From Taudactylus pleione (Eukaryota > Chordata > Amphibia > Anura > Myobatrachidae), in NCBI GenBank assembly GCA_031769625.1, contig JAUIMM010001424.1, forward strand, positions 62,001 to 126,000: a stretch of DNA of 64,000 bases, given 5' to 3'. The position numbers were made by a program, and so were the translations under genes. Under the pieces are notes generated by a model that saw only the letters and a list, made by a program, of their open reading frames with translations, made no database searches and was not told the origin of the DNA. How positions within the stretch are numbered: the first letter of the stretch is position 1; the number at the start of each line of letters is the position of its first letter. Of this stretch, positions 49,381-60,025 are shown one piece after another.

Positions 49381-50670
49381 TGGGGCTGGTGCAAGCATCA
49401 ATGAAGTGGACGATGGTGCACCAAGATGGATTAATGTTTGCTGCAATTGGGTGTCTCGAGTCAGTATGCTCAACATTACATCATTAGCATAAAGATGGAG
49501 GCGCGGCCGGGGCTGTGTGACCTCTGTATCAAAATCCACATGAAACACATGTAAAATATTCCAATGAGGGGAACATATCACCTGGAGCAGTTCCGAAAAA
49601 TTTGCTCATCTTTAAATAGAGGGAATGAAACTCAACGAAACTCAGCCAGACACATTCATATTGTGTATTTTTACTTCCGCTTATCTGCTTTCTTAATGTT
49701 GTATACATCTCTTAGTCTCTACAGTATAATCATGACTAATATGAATTGCAAATTTACTATGATGGTCCCTTTTCCTGGCAAAGAAACTGTTTTGCTACAT
49801 GTATTACCCAATAGGAAACATGGAAGGAGCATAATTCGGATCACATGGGTGTCACTTTTGTTTTTCATTTCTGTCTTTTTACTGTTCCAATAACTTCTCA
49901 AAATGTCTCTCTGGCTCCTAAAAATATAAAAGCACCCACCACATATACCATGTACTGTATGTCAGTGTCCCGTGGTATTTATATCTGTGTACAGTAATCT
50001 GCTTCTTGTTATATTTTTGTATCTTTTGGGGTTTGTACATTATTGGATCACATAATATATTTTTATAATAAATCTCCTGTGAATCTCCTCCAAAATGCTG
50101 TGAGGTTTAGTTACGTTCTGGAAGCTGATTGGTTGCTCTGGTGTGATAAATGCGCTGAGCCTGGAATCAGCGCTAATGAGCAGGTTGTGATAGGGTTCTG
50201 TGTGCATAGATCCTAAGCTAGTGACAAGATAGATAGGATACGATCAGGGCCGGACAATTACTGCACCAGTCACAGTTGTTGTAATACACTCACAGATTCC
50301 GATGGCCGATTAGGGTTAAATTGCTTAACTCCTAAGGTGCCAGTCACTTTTCCTACATGTCATCACAGCACTTGAAAATAAAATCTCCTTCACTAAGCTG
50401 CAATTACCAAATTCTAAGAACAAATCTTTAATCATGTCAGAGCAAGCCCTAAATTAGTTTAAAAATAAGTTACATACAGATGTGCCCTCTGGGTGCGAGG
50501 CCCACGTTGTGACTGAGGTGCCCTGAGAGGAGCAGGGCACCATTATCTTTCTCCAAACTGCGTCTCTCAGTGTACAGGAGACATAAAAGCTCTAACAGGA
50601 ATTGGCTTTAGGCATTTGTACAGATACAGATGAAGCGGAACATGGCAGAAAAGCAGCAGCCACTGATTCA
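49381..50670. other. unassigned sequence upstream of the gene
   Basis: AT-rich non-coding sequence. The open frames at 49564-49901 on both strands carry no family signature. A short AGCTGATTGGTTGCTCTGG motif near 50122 suggests a fragment of the CCAATCAG MITE family. Confidence 0.35.
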
Positions 50671-50676
50671 CACTCA

Positions 50677-50849
50677 GGGGTCTATGTACTAAGCCTTGGG
50701 GAGAGATAAAGTGGACGGTGATAAAGTACCAACCAATCAGCTCCTAACTATCATTTTTCAAACACAGCCTGTAAAGTGACAGGAGCTGATTTGTTGGAAG
50801 TTTATCTCCATCCACTTTATCTCTCTCCTTAGTTAAGTCCATAGACCCC
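50677..50849. mobile_element. MITE with TCA target duplication
   Basis: GGGGTCTATGTACTAAG at the left pairs with TTAAGTCCATAGACCCC at the right. Inside, GATAAAGTGGACGG pairs with CCATCCACTTTATC and CAATCAGCTCCT with AGGAGCTGATTTG. Flanked by TCA (50674-50676, 50850-50852). Confidence 0.9.
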
Positions 50850-51106
50850 TCAGTCAGTGGCATCATGCCCCCCGCATGAGGGCCTCGGAGGGGGTGACAA
50901 CAAAATGCCGGCTCCTCTGTAGTGTCACATTCTCCTGCAGCACCCGGCTCTTGTCATAGAAGAGGGGACGACAGCCCAGTCTCCGGGGGCGGCCCAGCAT
51001 CTCCTGTGAAGATGGGCTGCCCCCGGGGTGATGTTATCGGGATCCCCAGCGAGACGTTGCCCCCTTTTGCCCAGGCGAGCCTCCGGTGCAGGGGGGATAT
51101 CCAGAG

Positions 51107-51160
51107 CAGGGGTGTAACTAGGGATCCAAGCACCCCTGGCAATGTAATGGACTGGCTCCC
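51107..51160 (+). mobile_element. left end of a CAGGGG-type hAT element
   Basis: CAGGGGTGTAACTAGGGATC resembles the left end of the hAT element at 42103 (CAGGGGCGTATCTA). Its right end was not found. The 29-bp minisatellite begins immediately after, so that array probably expanded from inside this element. Confidence 0.5.
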
Positions 51161-51164
51161 CCCT

Positions 51165-53395
51165 CCCCCCGTATGCAGTGCCCCAGTAGTAATCCCCCCT
51201 ATGCTGCATTGCCCCCAGTAGTAGTTCTCCTATACAGTGCCCCCAGTAGTAGTCCCACCTATACAGTGCCCCCAGTAGTAATCCCCCCATTGCTGCATTG
51301 ACCCCAGTAGTAGTCCCCCCTATACAGTGCCCCCAGTATTAGTTCCCCCTATGCTACATTGCCCCCAGTATTAGTCTTCCCTATGCTGCATTGCCCCAAG
51401 TAGTAGTTCCCTCTATACAGTGCCCCAGTAGTAGTCCCCCTATACAGGGCCCCCAGTAGTAGTCCTCCCCTATACAGGGCCCCCAGTAGTAGTCCCCCCT
51501 ATACAGTGCCCCCAGTAGTAGTACCCAGTAGTAGTCCCCCCCTATACAGGGCCCCCAGTAGTAGTGCCCTCCTATACAGGGCCCCCCAGTAGTAGTCCCC
51601 CCTATACAGTGCCCCCAGTAGTAGTTACCCCTATACAGTGCCCCCAGTAGTAGTACCCAGTAGTAGTCCTCCTATACAGGGCACCCAGTAGTAGTCCCCC
51701 CTATACAGTTCCCCCAGTAGTAGTTCCCCCTATACAGTGCCCCCAGTAGTAGTACCCAGAAGTAGTCCCCCCCTATACAGGGCCCCCAGTAGTAGTGCCC
51801 TCCTATACAGGGCCCCCAAGTAGTAGTCCCCCCTATACAGTGCCCCAAGTAGTAGTACCCAGTAGGAGTCCTCCTATACAGGGCACCCAGTAGTAGTCCC
51901 CCCTATACAGTGCCCCCAGTAGTAGCTCCCCCTATACAGTGCCCCCAGTAGTAGTACCCAGTAGTAGTCCCCCCCTATACAGGGCCCTCAGTAGTAGTCC
52001 CCCCTATACAGTGCCCCCAGTAGTAGTCCCCCCTATACAGGGACCCAGTAGTAGTCCTCCCTATACAGGGACCCCAGTAGTAGTCCCCCCTATAAAGGGC
52101 CCCCAGTAGTAGTCCCCCTCTACAGGGCCCCCAGTAGCAGTCCCCCCTATACAGGGACCCCAGTAGCAGTCCCCCCTATACAGGGCCCCCCAGTAGTAGT
52201 CCCCCCTATACAGTGCCCCCAGTAGTAGTTCCCCCTATACAGTGCCCCCAGTAGTAGTACCCAGTAGTAGTCCTCCTATACAGGGCACCCAGTAGTAGTC
52301 CCCCCTATACAGTGCCCCCAGTAGTAGTTCCCCCTATACAGTGCCCCCAGTAGTAGTACCCAGTAGTAGTCCCCCCCTATACAGGGCCCCCAGTAATAGT
52401 CCCCCTTATACAGGGCCCCCAGTGGTAGTCCCCCTATACAGGGCCTACAGTAGCAGTCCCCCCTATACAGTGCCCCCAGTAGTAGTTCCCCCTATACAGT
52501 GCCCCCAGTAGTGGTATCCAGTAGTTGTCCCCCTATACAGGGCCCCCAGTAGTAGTCCCCCCTATACAGGGCCCCCAGTAGTAGTCCCCCCTCTACAAGG
52601 CCCCCAGTAGTAGTCCCCCCTATAAAGGGCCCCCAGTAGTAGTTCCCCCTATACAGGGCCCCCAGTAGTAGTACCTAGTAGTAGTCCCCCTCTACAGGGC
52701 CCCCAGTAGTAGTCCCCCCTATACAGGGACCCCAGTAGCAGTCCCCCCTATACAGTGTCCCCAGTAGTGGTACCCAGTAGTAGTCCCCCCTATACAGGGC
52801 CCCCAGTAATAGTCCCCCCTATACAGGGCCCCCAGTAGTAGTCCCCCCTATACAGTGCCCCCAGTAGTAGTACCCAGTAGTAGTCCCCCTATACAGGGCC
52901 CCCAGTAGTAGTCCCCCCTATACAGTGCCCCCAGTAGTAGTCCCCCCTATACAGGGACCCAGTAGTAGTACCCAGTAGTAGTCCCCCTATACAGGGCCCC
53001 CAGTAGTAGTCCCCCCTATACAGTGCCCCTAGTAGTAGTACCCAGTAGTAGACCCCCCTTATTCAGTGCCCCCAGTAGTAGTACCCAGTAGTAGACCCCC
53101 CTATACAGTGCCCCCAGTAGTAGTACCCAGTAGTAGACCCCCCCTATACAGTGCCCCTAGTAGTAGTACCCAGTAGTAGACCCCCCCTATACAGTGCCCC
53201 CAGTAGTAGTACCCAGTAGTAGTCCCCCCTATACAGTGCCCCCAGTAGTAGTGCCCAGTAGTAGTCCCCCCTATACAGTGCCCCTAGTAGTAGTACCCAG
53301 TAGTAGACCCCCCTTATTCAGTGCCCCCAGTAGCGGGCACCCCCCCATAAAGTGCCCCCAGTAGCAGCCATCCCTATACAATGCCCCCCCCCTGA
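51165..53395. repeat. 29-bp minisatellite, about 2.2 kb
   Basis: Units alternate CCCCCAGTAGTAGTCCCCCC and TATACAGTG, with GGG for GTG, short AGTAGTACCCAGTAGTAG insertions and TTCCC variants. Unit length is about 28-30 bp. The plus strand is strongly C-rich and the minus strand has regular G-runs. Confidence 0.95.
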
Positions 53396-53990
53396 TGTGC
53401 CAGGCTTACACACACACCAACAGCTCTTGGGATTAAACTTTGTGAGACTTGGAATCTGTAATAGCGCAGAAGCTCCAGCAGCTGGAATGGAACCACAGGA
53501 GATGGCAATGACTGTACCGGAGGCGACTGGTGGTGACTGATTTGCTGCTTAAGCATCTATAGACACTGCATGGCCGGAGTGCGTTCGTGCTCTTGCTTCT
53601 TAACTCTGGTGAGAAGATTTTCCAGAAATTCTCGCGGCGAGGGATTACCAGCAACATCCATTTGTGGCCAGAGTATTTCAGTGCAAACTCACTGATAGAT
53701 GATAGTTGATGCGTGGTCTGTGCTTTAGGATTGGCTAAGACCCAGTACCAAGGCGCAGAATCTAAGGTGTCGGTGGTATTCACCAGGGACCCTCGCAAGG
53801 AGGTCTGGACTCAGCTACGCCCCGACACGCAGGTCGAGGCTTTCTGACGAGGTTCCCTAGTACAAGAGCTGGTGTACACAGGAGTGTGGTAGAAAGTACA
53901 TTGAAGGCGACTCCCCATCCGCTGCCCTGCTGCCGACCAGCGCTGCCAGACCCGTAGTAGGGTAGCGAAAAATCACCCCTCTGATGATCT
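53396..53990. other. unassigned sequence
   Basis: Open frames on both strands (53352-53798) overlap and none shows a recognisable domain. No repeat end identified. Confidence 0.35.
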
Positions 53991-53995
53991 CACCA

Positions 53996-54176
53996 TGGGG
54001 GGATGTGTATCAACCTTCTAAAGAGTGGAGAAGAGAACAAGTGGAGAAATTTCCCATAGCAACCAATCAGCTACTACCTATCATTTTATAAAATGTACAA
54101 GATAAATGCTAGCTAGAATCTGATTGGTTGGCTTGTCCTCTTCTGCAATCTATACAAGGTTTGATACATCTCCCCC
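53996..54176. mobile_element. MITE with CCAATCAG core
   Basis: GGGGGATGTGTATCAACCTT pairs with AAGGTTTGATACATCTCCCC. The core carries AGCAACCAATCAGCTAC and its mirror TCTGATTGGTTGGC. Same family as 9860-10026. Confidence 0.88.
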
Positions 54177-55070
54177 AATGTTCTCCAATGACCTTTAGTG
54201 TATCAGCGATGCACTGACGCGATATGTGGTTATCAGTTCAGGACTGTGATGAAGATGCGCAACTTCCCGAGGGAGATCCTCCAAATACATGGCGGAACTA
54301 ACAGCCTCCTCCTCCTACATCAGGCTGCGCTGGGAGACAGGTAACGGCTCCAATACGTCACATATCGGATTTGCTTATGTGACGAAATCCACCATTTTTT
54401 GTCGCTTAGAAAAATCTAAAACAATATCGCCGTCAAAGAACTCAATGGCGGCGGAGGGAAGTAAACATCCGCCCCCTCTATTGGAAAAAACAATGATTTT
54501 GCCACAGATTAGAATAAATTACTATTTCCCTTGTTATTGGCGATCGGGCGGACTGTCCCATGTAACGCGGTTGCACACATTAACCCCTCGCTCTGTTATT
54601 AGGTCTATATTTATCGTGTGGTTCTACAGAAACACGTGAGATAAGTTGTGCAAATTCCCTGTAAGTCATTTCTTTTCTCCACAGTTTGTGCCAGGAACCA
54701 TTTCTTTAGTCAGACCCCTGGAGGCGGGAAGGTTTTAGATGTTAAATATGTCTATAATTACGTAGGACAATTCCTATATAATGCACACGCCTGGGGCAGA
54801 GTAAACCGAAGCTCGGCTTAAACAGGATTTATGGCATTGTGGCCGAGCGTGGCACACGGCAGATCACACGCCGGAGACAAACCAGCCAGTATCCTCTCTC
54901 TTCCTGCCTGCTCTGTGCCGTCTCTGTCACCTTATCTGGTGGGGAATCGGATCAGAAGAAGATCTGAGTCACATGAATTCAGCTCTGAGATAATAGTGTA
55001 GTGGAAATACCACAGATGAAGGACGTCCCATCACAATGACTGATTCCCATTATAGTCTAAGTAACTGGTT
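54177..55070. other. unassigned sequence
   Basis: No gene or recognised repeat. The open frame at 54289-54639 lacks family features. Confidence 0.35.
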
Positions 55071-55074
55071 TAGA

Positions 55075-55307
55075 GGCAGCACAGACGGTGTAGTGGTCAG
55101 CATTACTGCCGCACAGCACTGAGGTTGTGGGTTCGATTCCCACTACAGCCCTAACTATGTGGAGTTTGTATATTCTCCCTGTGCTTGTGTGGGTTTCCTC
55201 TGGGTGCTCTGGTTTCCTCCCACACTCCAAAAATATACTGGTAGGTTAATTGGCCCCCAACAAAAAGTTAACCCAAGTGTGTGTGTGAGCATGTGGTAGG
55301 GAATATA
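55075..55307 (+). mobile_element. tRNA-derived SINE, 5' part
   Basis: A pol III promoter-like head (TGTAGTGGTCAGC as box A, GGTTCGATTCCC as box B) is followed by the widely conserved vertebrate body GTGGAGTTTGTATATTCTCC, GTGGGTTTCCTCTGGGTGCT and GGTTTCCTCCCACACTCC. It is interrupted at 55307 by a MITE and resumes at 55615. Confidence 0.8.
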
Positions 55308-55611
55308 GGACCTCACTCACGGGGCGCTCGCAAAAGGCGAGCACTCGCTCTGAATGAGGGCGGCTGTTTTTTTTTTTTTAAACCGGCCTCCTGGCCGCTC
55401 GCTAAGCTGTGGGTAACCACCCACAGCTTTTGTGAGCGGCCAGGTGATGGTTGCGATCATCGCGACCATCGGGCTTGCGACAAGACCCCCGTGTGGTCCC
55501 CGTTTGTAGCGAGCCCCGGAGCGAGTGAAATTCTCACTTGCTACGGGCTTGCGCGGCACGTGCGCAGTGCCCCACCATCAACCCGCTTGCGAGTGGGTCT
55601 GAATGAGGGCC
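55308..55611. mobile_element. MITE, GGGCCTGATTCAG family, inserted in the SINE
   Basis: Ends GGACCTCACTCACGG and GTCTGAATGAGGGCC are inverted, with ATA on both sides (55305-55307, 55612-55614). The interior shows CGCGACCATCGGGCTTG and CACCCACAGCTT, as in the 46932 copy. Removing it restores the SINE. Confidence 0.85.
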
Positions 55612-55614
55612 ATA

Positions 55615-55725
55615 GAGTGTAAGCTTCACTGGGGCAGGGACTGATGTGAATGGACAAATATTCTCTATACAGCGCTGCGGAATATGTGTGCGCTATATAA
55701 ATAACTGGTAATAAAATAAATAATA
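55615..55725 (+). mobile_element. tRNA-derived SINE, 3' part
   Basis: GAGTGTAAGCTTCACTGGGG, CAGGGACTGATGTGAATGG and GTGCGCTATATAAATAACTG form the typical L2-like SINE tail, ending in an A/T-rich TAATAAAATAAATAAT tract. Confidence 0.75.
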
Positions 55726-55851
55726 AAATAGATGTAATATGAAATAAAATGAGCATTATGGAGCAATGAGGGCCGGGGGCAGATTTAGGTGGGTACTTGG
55801 CCTGATTCTGAGGTTGGAGTAAAGCTAAGAACAGTAACTGGGCACCTAGGG

Positions 55852-56008
55852 CAGGGGTGGGCAATTATAGACCCTCCAGCTGTTGAACTACAAATCCCAA
55901 CATACCTTGCAACAGTGTTAGAATGGCCAAATAGCAAAAATGTGACAGGGCGTGCTGGAATGTGTAGTTCTGCAACAGCTGGGGGGGCCGCTTATTGTTC
56001 CCACCCTA
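55852..56008. mobile_element. hAT-type MITE, 157 bp, with 8-bp target duplication
   Basis: Left end CAGGGGTGGGCAATTATAG; right end TTGTTCCCACCCTA inverted. The inner CTCCAGCTGTTGAACTAC pairs with GTAGTTCTGCAACAGCTG. Flanks ACCTAGGG (55844-55851) and ACCTAGAG (56009-56016) form an 8-bp duplication with one mismatch. Related to 4277-4432. Confidence 0.9.
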
Positions 56009-56016
56009 ACCTAGAG

Positions 56017-57031
56017 GGACATCACCCCCTGAATGTATAATGGAGGGATAGCAGCAGATACTGTATCTATGATGTCTGCCATGGTCTTTACATTTCCCAC
56101 AGCTGCCGCACCGCCATTAGGTCTCTATGGGAGACACGCTGCTGCCAGATTTACCAAGCTCCGGAATGCGAAGAATCTGAAGATGGCGGTGTTGTGCCGC
56201 AGTAGCTTATGGGCTACACTTTGCAAAAATTACAAGGGGGAGGGTTCTTCTGGGACCCTCCCCGGCAATGGCTGACGCACAGGCGTGTTCAGTAGACCGC
56301 ACATGCACAGTAGTCCTGAGATAGGAATGAAGAGGACGTATTTACGCTTGCGTCCAATTCTGTAGAGCACACAGTTCCATCGACACGCCCTCACAGAACT
56401 TTGCCTATGTGAGAACGCTATTTTACCGCCAAAAATCCGCCTCCCCAGTCATAAGTGGAGATATGACTGAAACCCGTGCGACTCTGCAAATCCCGGGGTT
56501 GCGTCCGCCCGGTTCTGGAACACGTAAGATACTCTCCGCAAACAGTCGTATGTGTGACTGTACATCCGCCTCTCAGTTACCATGTACGTCACCATCATCC
56601 CATGAAACCAACACATAATTTCCTCTTGCACCATCGCAGTTTACATAGCACAATATTATACAAATCTCATGGCTCAGTAACATTGCTTGAAATGTGAAGG
56701 TAGAATCATTTAGTGATCTATTTAATGTCCAAAATAATTTTCAAAAAGGACAAAAGTTTGGAACATTTTACTTTTCCACAGACACGTGCGTATTAGAGTT
56801 TCCTGCTTGAAGTTCAGGTTATTAAAAAAAAAAAAAATCAGAACATCCACGTGACCCGGAGGTTTAGTCAGACCCCCCACATTACCATTCAGTGTCTAAC
56901 AATGTATAACTGTTATATAAGCCTCTTAGGAGCAGCTTCTGATACCCCACACGTGTCAGGAGGGAACGTGACATGAGGTTGTGTGGATACATAAAAATAA
57001 AACATTGAGTCATGATGTGAATATTACTTAC
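56017..57031. other. unassigned sequence
   Basis: No gene recognised. Includes a poly-A tract near 56824 and short overlapping open frames with no domain features. Confidence 0.35.
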
Positions 57032-57240
57032 CACAAGAAAGGATTTCTGCCTTGTCGTACGCTCCGCGGTTCTACATCTCTCATCACAAAGTTTCTTTTT
57101 GTTCCTAGATCCTAATAACTTTGTGGAGCAGCCTTCCTTGTCCCCGTCTTCTTCTCTTCTCCCTAAATGCCCCGCGCACCCTCCTGACTTGTCCCTCTCT
57201 ATCTGTACTATTAGTGAGCTCCTCACTCCCTCTCTATAGT
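57032..57240 (-). other. possible 5' non-coding exon with strong donor
   Basis: On the minus strand this unique-looking stretch ends at CTTGTG|GTAAGTAATA, a near-consensus splice donor. It is free of the surrounding repeats and lies about 9 kb upstream of the lgi4-like start codon. It could be a distal first exon of that gene or of another transcript. No convincing acceptor was found just before the start codon, which argues against the first idea. Confidence 0.15.
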
Positions 57241-57464
57241 GTGTCGGTGGTTCTCAGTCTCTGACACAATGTGTTGTTTGACTGATTCCTTGGGATGGCT
57301 CGGAGGGAAGGGCCGGATGGATGATGTGTGTTTTTGCTTGGAACATGCGTGTGCCAATTAGTTTCCCCATTTGTCAGAGCTTGTGGTTATTGTGCTAGTC
57401 TGTGTTTTCTTTTTATTTTTTTTAATAAGTCTTTGTCGGACCTCTTGTAATAATTTGGGCACTT

Positions 57465-58016
57465 GAGAGCTTATTCAGACCCGGTCGCGAGCTCTACGAG
57501 CTCGCAACCGGGTCGATGTTGCTCCAGTGCACATGCGCACGACGGAGCCGTCTCCGTCGTGCGCATGCGCGAGACCCGGCTAACGACGGGTGATCCGTCA
57601 TTAGGGGTCTCGTAGCAGATGGGGCGAGCTATTGATGTTGAGTGACAGCTCACTCCGTTTGCTGGGCGGGCCGGGGGCGTGTCCGGCCAAACAGTGGCGT
57701 TCCTGTCAGAACGCTTGCCGTTTGGGGGAGGCCCCACTGACATCATCAGTGATGTCAGTGGGGAGCTTCCTGCTCAAACAGAGCAGGAAGCTCCTTGGGG
57801 CTTAAGGTTGACGAGACCCTACCTTAGGATCTCGTCGTAAGCCCCGATGGTCGCGATGGTCTTGACCATCGCGACCATCACCCTTAGCGGTCGTTAGAGC
57901 TGTGGGTGTTAACCCACAGCCTGATGACCGACATGGAGGCGGCCATTCAGGATGCAAGCAGCCGCCCTGTTTCAGAACGACCACTTGCATATTACGACTG
58001 CCTCTGAATGAGGCCC
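57465..58016. mobile_element. MITE, GGGCCTGATTCAG family
   Basis: Left end GAGAGCTTATTCAGACC and right end CTCTGAATGAGGCCC, inverted; flanks CTT/TTT. Interior hairpins include GATGGTCGCGATGGTC with GACCATCGCGACCATC, GCGCATGCGC blocks and TGACATCATCAGTGATGTCA, shared with the 46932 copy. Confidence 0.8.
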
Positions 58017-58485
58017 TTTGTGTACTGTGCTTTATTGCATCACACACAATTGTATCTGGGTAGCCACTTTGGGAAAAAAGCACTTTAGCATAAATGGAAT
58101 GGGGAAAAGTTTTGCGTTTTTGTCAAAGTTGCAGCGGAACAAAGGAGCCGAATGCATTTATGTCACCTGAAGGTACAAAATGTCTCCAAAATTCCATAAG
58201 ACTTTTCTGAGATTACAGGGCTAGTAATAGATATCTATAATGTCTATTTGTTGTGTGTAAGATAGCATTCTGTACTATGGAACATGGGACTTTCATTTAT
58301 TAACAGCACTCTCCAGGGTGATCTTTCTTGTTCATTATATTGTGTACAATTAGTAACGCAACTGTGGCACCTCTATGTTACCTCTATACTATCTCTAGGC
58401 TAACATGCAGGGCCGGAATAATGGCCACATGGACCTGGGGCTGAAAATCATCAAAGGCCTATTGTCACATCTACTCCGCTTCTTA
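58017..58485. other. unassigned sequence
   Basis: No gene or repeat recognised between the MITE and the 20-bp tandem repeat. Confidence 0.35.
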
Positions 58486-58642
58486 CCAGTGCTGTGTGGG
58501 TGTGGCCAATGTCATGTGGGTGTGGCCAATGCTGTGTGGGTGTAGCCATTACTATGTGGGTGTGAACAGAGCTTTGTGGGTGTGATCAGCGCTGTGTTTG
58601 ATTTGATGTGATCAATGCAGTGTGGGTGTGGCCTGTGCCGTG
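58486..58642. repeat. 20-bp tandem repeat, about 6-7 degenerate units
   Basis: Units of GCTGTGTGGGTGTGGCCAAT spaced 20 bp (58491, 58511, 58531, 58551, 58571), decaying toward the right. Confidence 0.85.
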
Positions 58643-58694
58643 TGGGTGGGTACACCCTCTACACAATCGGCCCCATTGTCTCTCGAAATATGTA

Positions 58695-59000
58695 AATGCA
58701 TAGTTGCCATCCTTTTGAGGGCCTCCTCCTGGAGGAGGCAGACCGGTCGTAGCTGCGGGAGCGGGTCTCGGCGGTGGTGGGTGGGTCTGGGGGCGGTGGG
58801 TGGGGCTTGGCAGGTCTGGGACATGCCGACGCAATGGTGTCATTTTAGCCCCGCCCCTCATTATGCAATGGCGATATTACTGGCATTGTGAAGCCATGAT
58901 GACGTGTTTCAACCCGGGAGACTTGTCCACCTTTCTGTGTGGCCGGGAGTGCCACCTGACTTTCGGGAGCCTCCCAGCCATTCCAGGAGGGCAGGCAAGT
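58695..59000. mobile_element. dispersed repeat fragment related to 4036-4250
   Basis: Starts near ATAGTTGCCATCC and ends near GGAGGGCAGGCAAGTATGC. Carries CCCGGGAGACTTG and GGGAGCCTCCCAGCC, complementary pieces also found at about 4040-4110. Non-coding. Confidence 0.4.
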
Positions 59001-59294
59001 ATGCCGTAAATACAAATAAAGTACATTAATTTGTGAGGTAAATAGAAATGGCAGTCATGATGATGGGCCTACTTTTATGTGGAGGCCTGGGGCTGTAGTC
59101 CCATCCTCCCCAACGTGAATTTGGACCTGCTAAGATGGGGGTGTATAGTTGTTGCCCCTGATGTTTGGCTGGTGCGAGTTCTAGAGTTCTACAACTGTAC
59201 GCCTCCTGAGATGCGCCTGACTGATCAGCTGACTAAACATCAGTACGTGGTTAATCTCACCGCCGTGGGGCAACGGTGTAAGACTGTACAGACT

Positions 59295-59427
59295 GCAGGC
59301 TCGGTTCTACTCGGTTCCGTTCGTTTTTTTTTACCGAATCTTATTGGCTATCCAAAACTCATGACAGCTGATACCCAATAAGATTCGGTAAAAAAATCCG
59401 AACGGAACCGAGTAGAACCGAGCCTGC
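59295..59427. mobile_element. near-perfect 133-bp hairpin element
   Basis: GCAGGCTCGGTTCTACTCGG and TTCCGTTCG, then TTACCGAATCTTATTGG, are mirrored by CCAATAAGATTCGGTAA and CGGAACCGAGTAGAACCGAG. The arms are about 55 bp with almost no mismatch and a loop of about 20 bp (TATCCAAAACTCATGACAGC region). Confidence 0.85.
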
Positions 59428-59484
59428 ACATCCCTAGTACAGAGACACCTTTTGGGTGAAATAAGGTGAATTAAATGTTATATT

Positions 59485-60025
59485 GCTACAGACGTTGAGT
59501 TCGCAGTACATCGCTTCTTTTTCGCACCGCAGCCGTACACGAATAGACAGGCAGGACGTGATTCTGAGTCGGGCGCAAATGACTGATATTTTCCCTCTGC
59601 GCATGTATCTGAGCCGTACGGAGCATGCAGACCGATTTTGTTCGTACAGAGTCGCAGGTAAAATTTAGATGCACAGTTGCAGGACTGTGAGGGGCGTTCC
59701 AGGGCGGTGACTGGGAGGTAACAGGGAGGTGGCTATGGGAGTACAGCGGGTGCGTCACTGAGACCGGTTGCGTACAAAGATGCTGAACCGCTGATGTGAG
59801 AGGATATACTCAGAGAGAGAATCTGCAAATGCCATAGGACTAGCGCGTTTCGATGGTGCGACTGATGGTGGCGTCTATGGACGCTGACAGCGGGTGTCTC
59901 TGTCTCAGACACATGGATGACAACTAGGGAAGGACTTTGTAGCAGCATTTGCATAAAGACGCAGACATGGATGCAGCAAAAGGTGCAGCCGCGGGTGCCT
60001 CTGCACCCGACCCTGAATCAGCCCC
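59485..60025. mobile_element. probable diverged MITE, GGGCCTGATTCAG family
   Basis: The right end CCCTGAATCAGCCCC fits the family; the left end GTTGAGTTCGCAGTACATCG is only a loose match. The interior has the family-like TTGCATAAAGACGCAGAC and GCGCATG motifs. Limits approximate. Confidence 0.4.

Noticed and set aside
55075..55150. tRNA gene suggested by the GGTTCGATTCC box
   Set aside because: It continues into a conserved SINE body and no cloverleaf with an acceptor stem is present.
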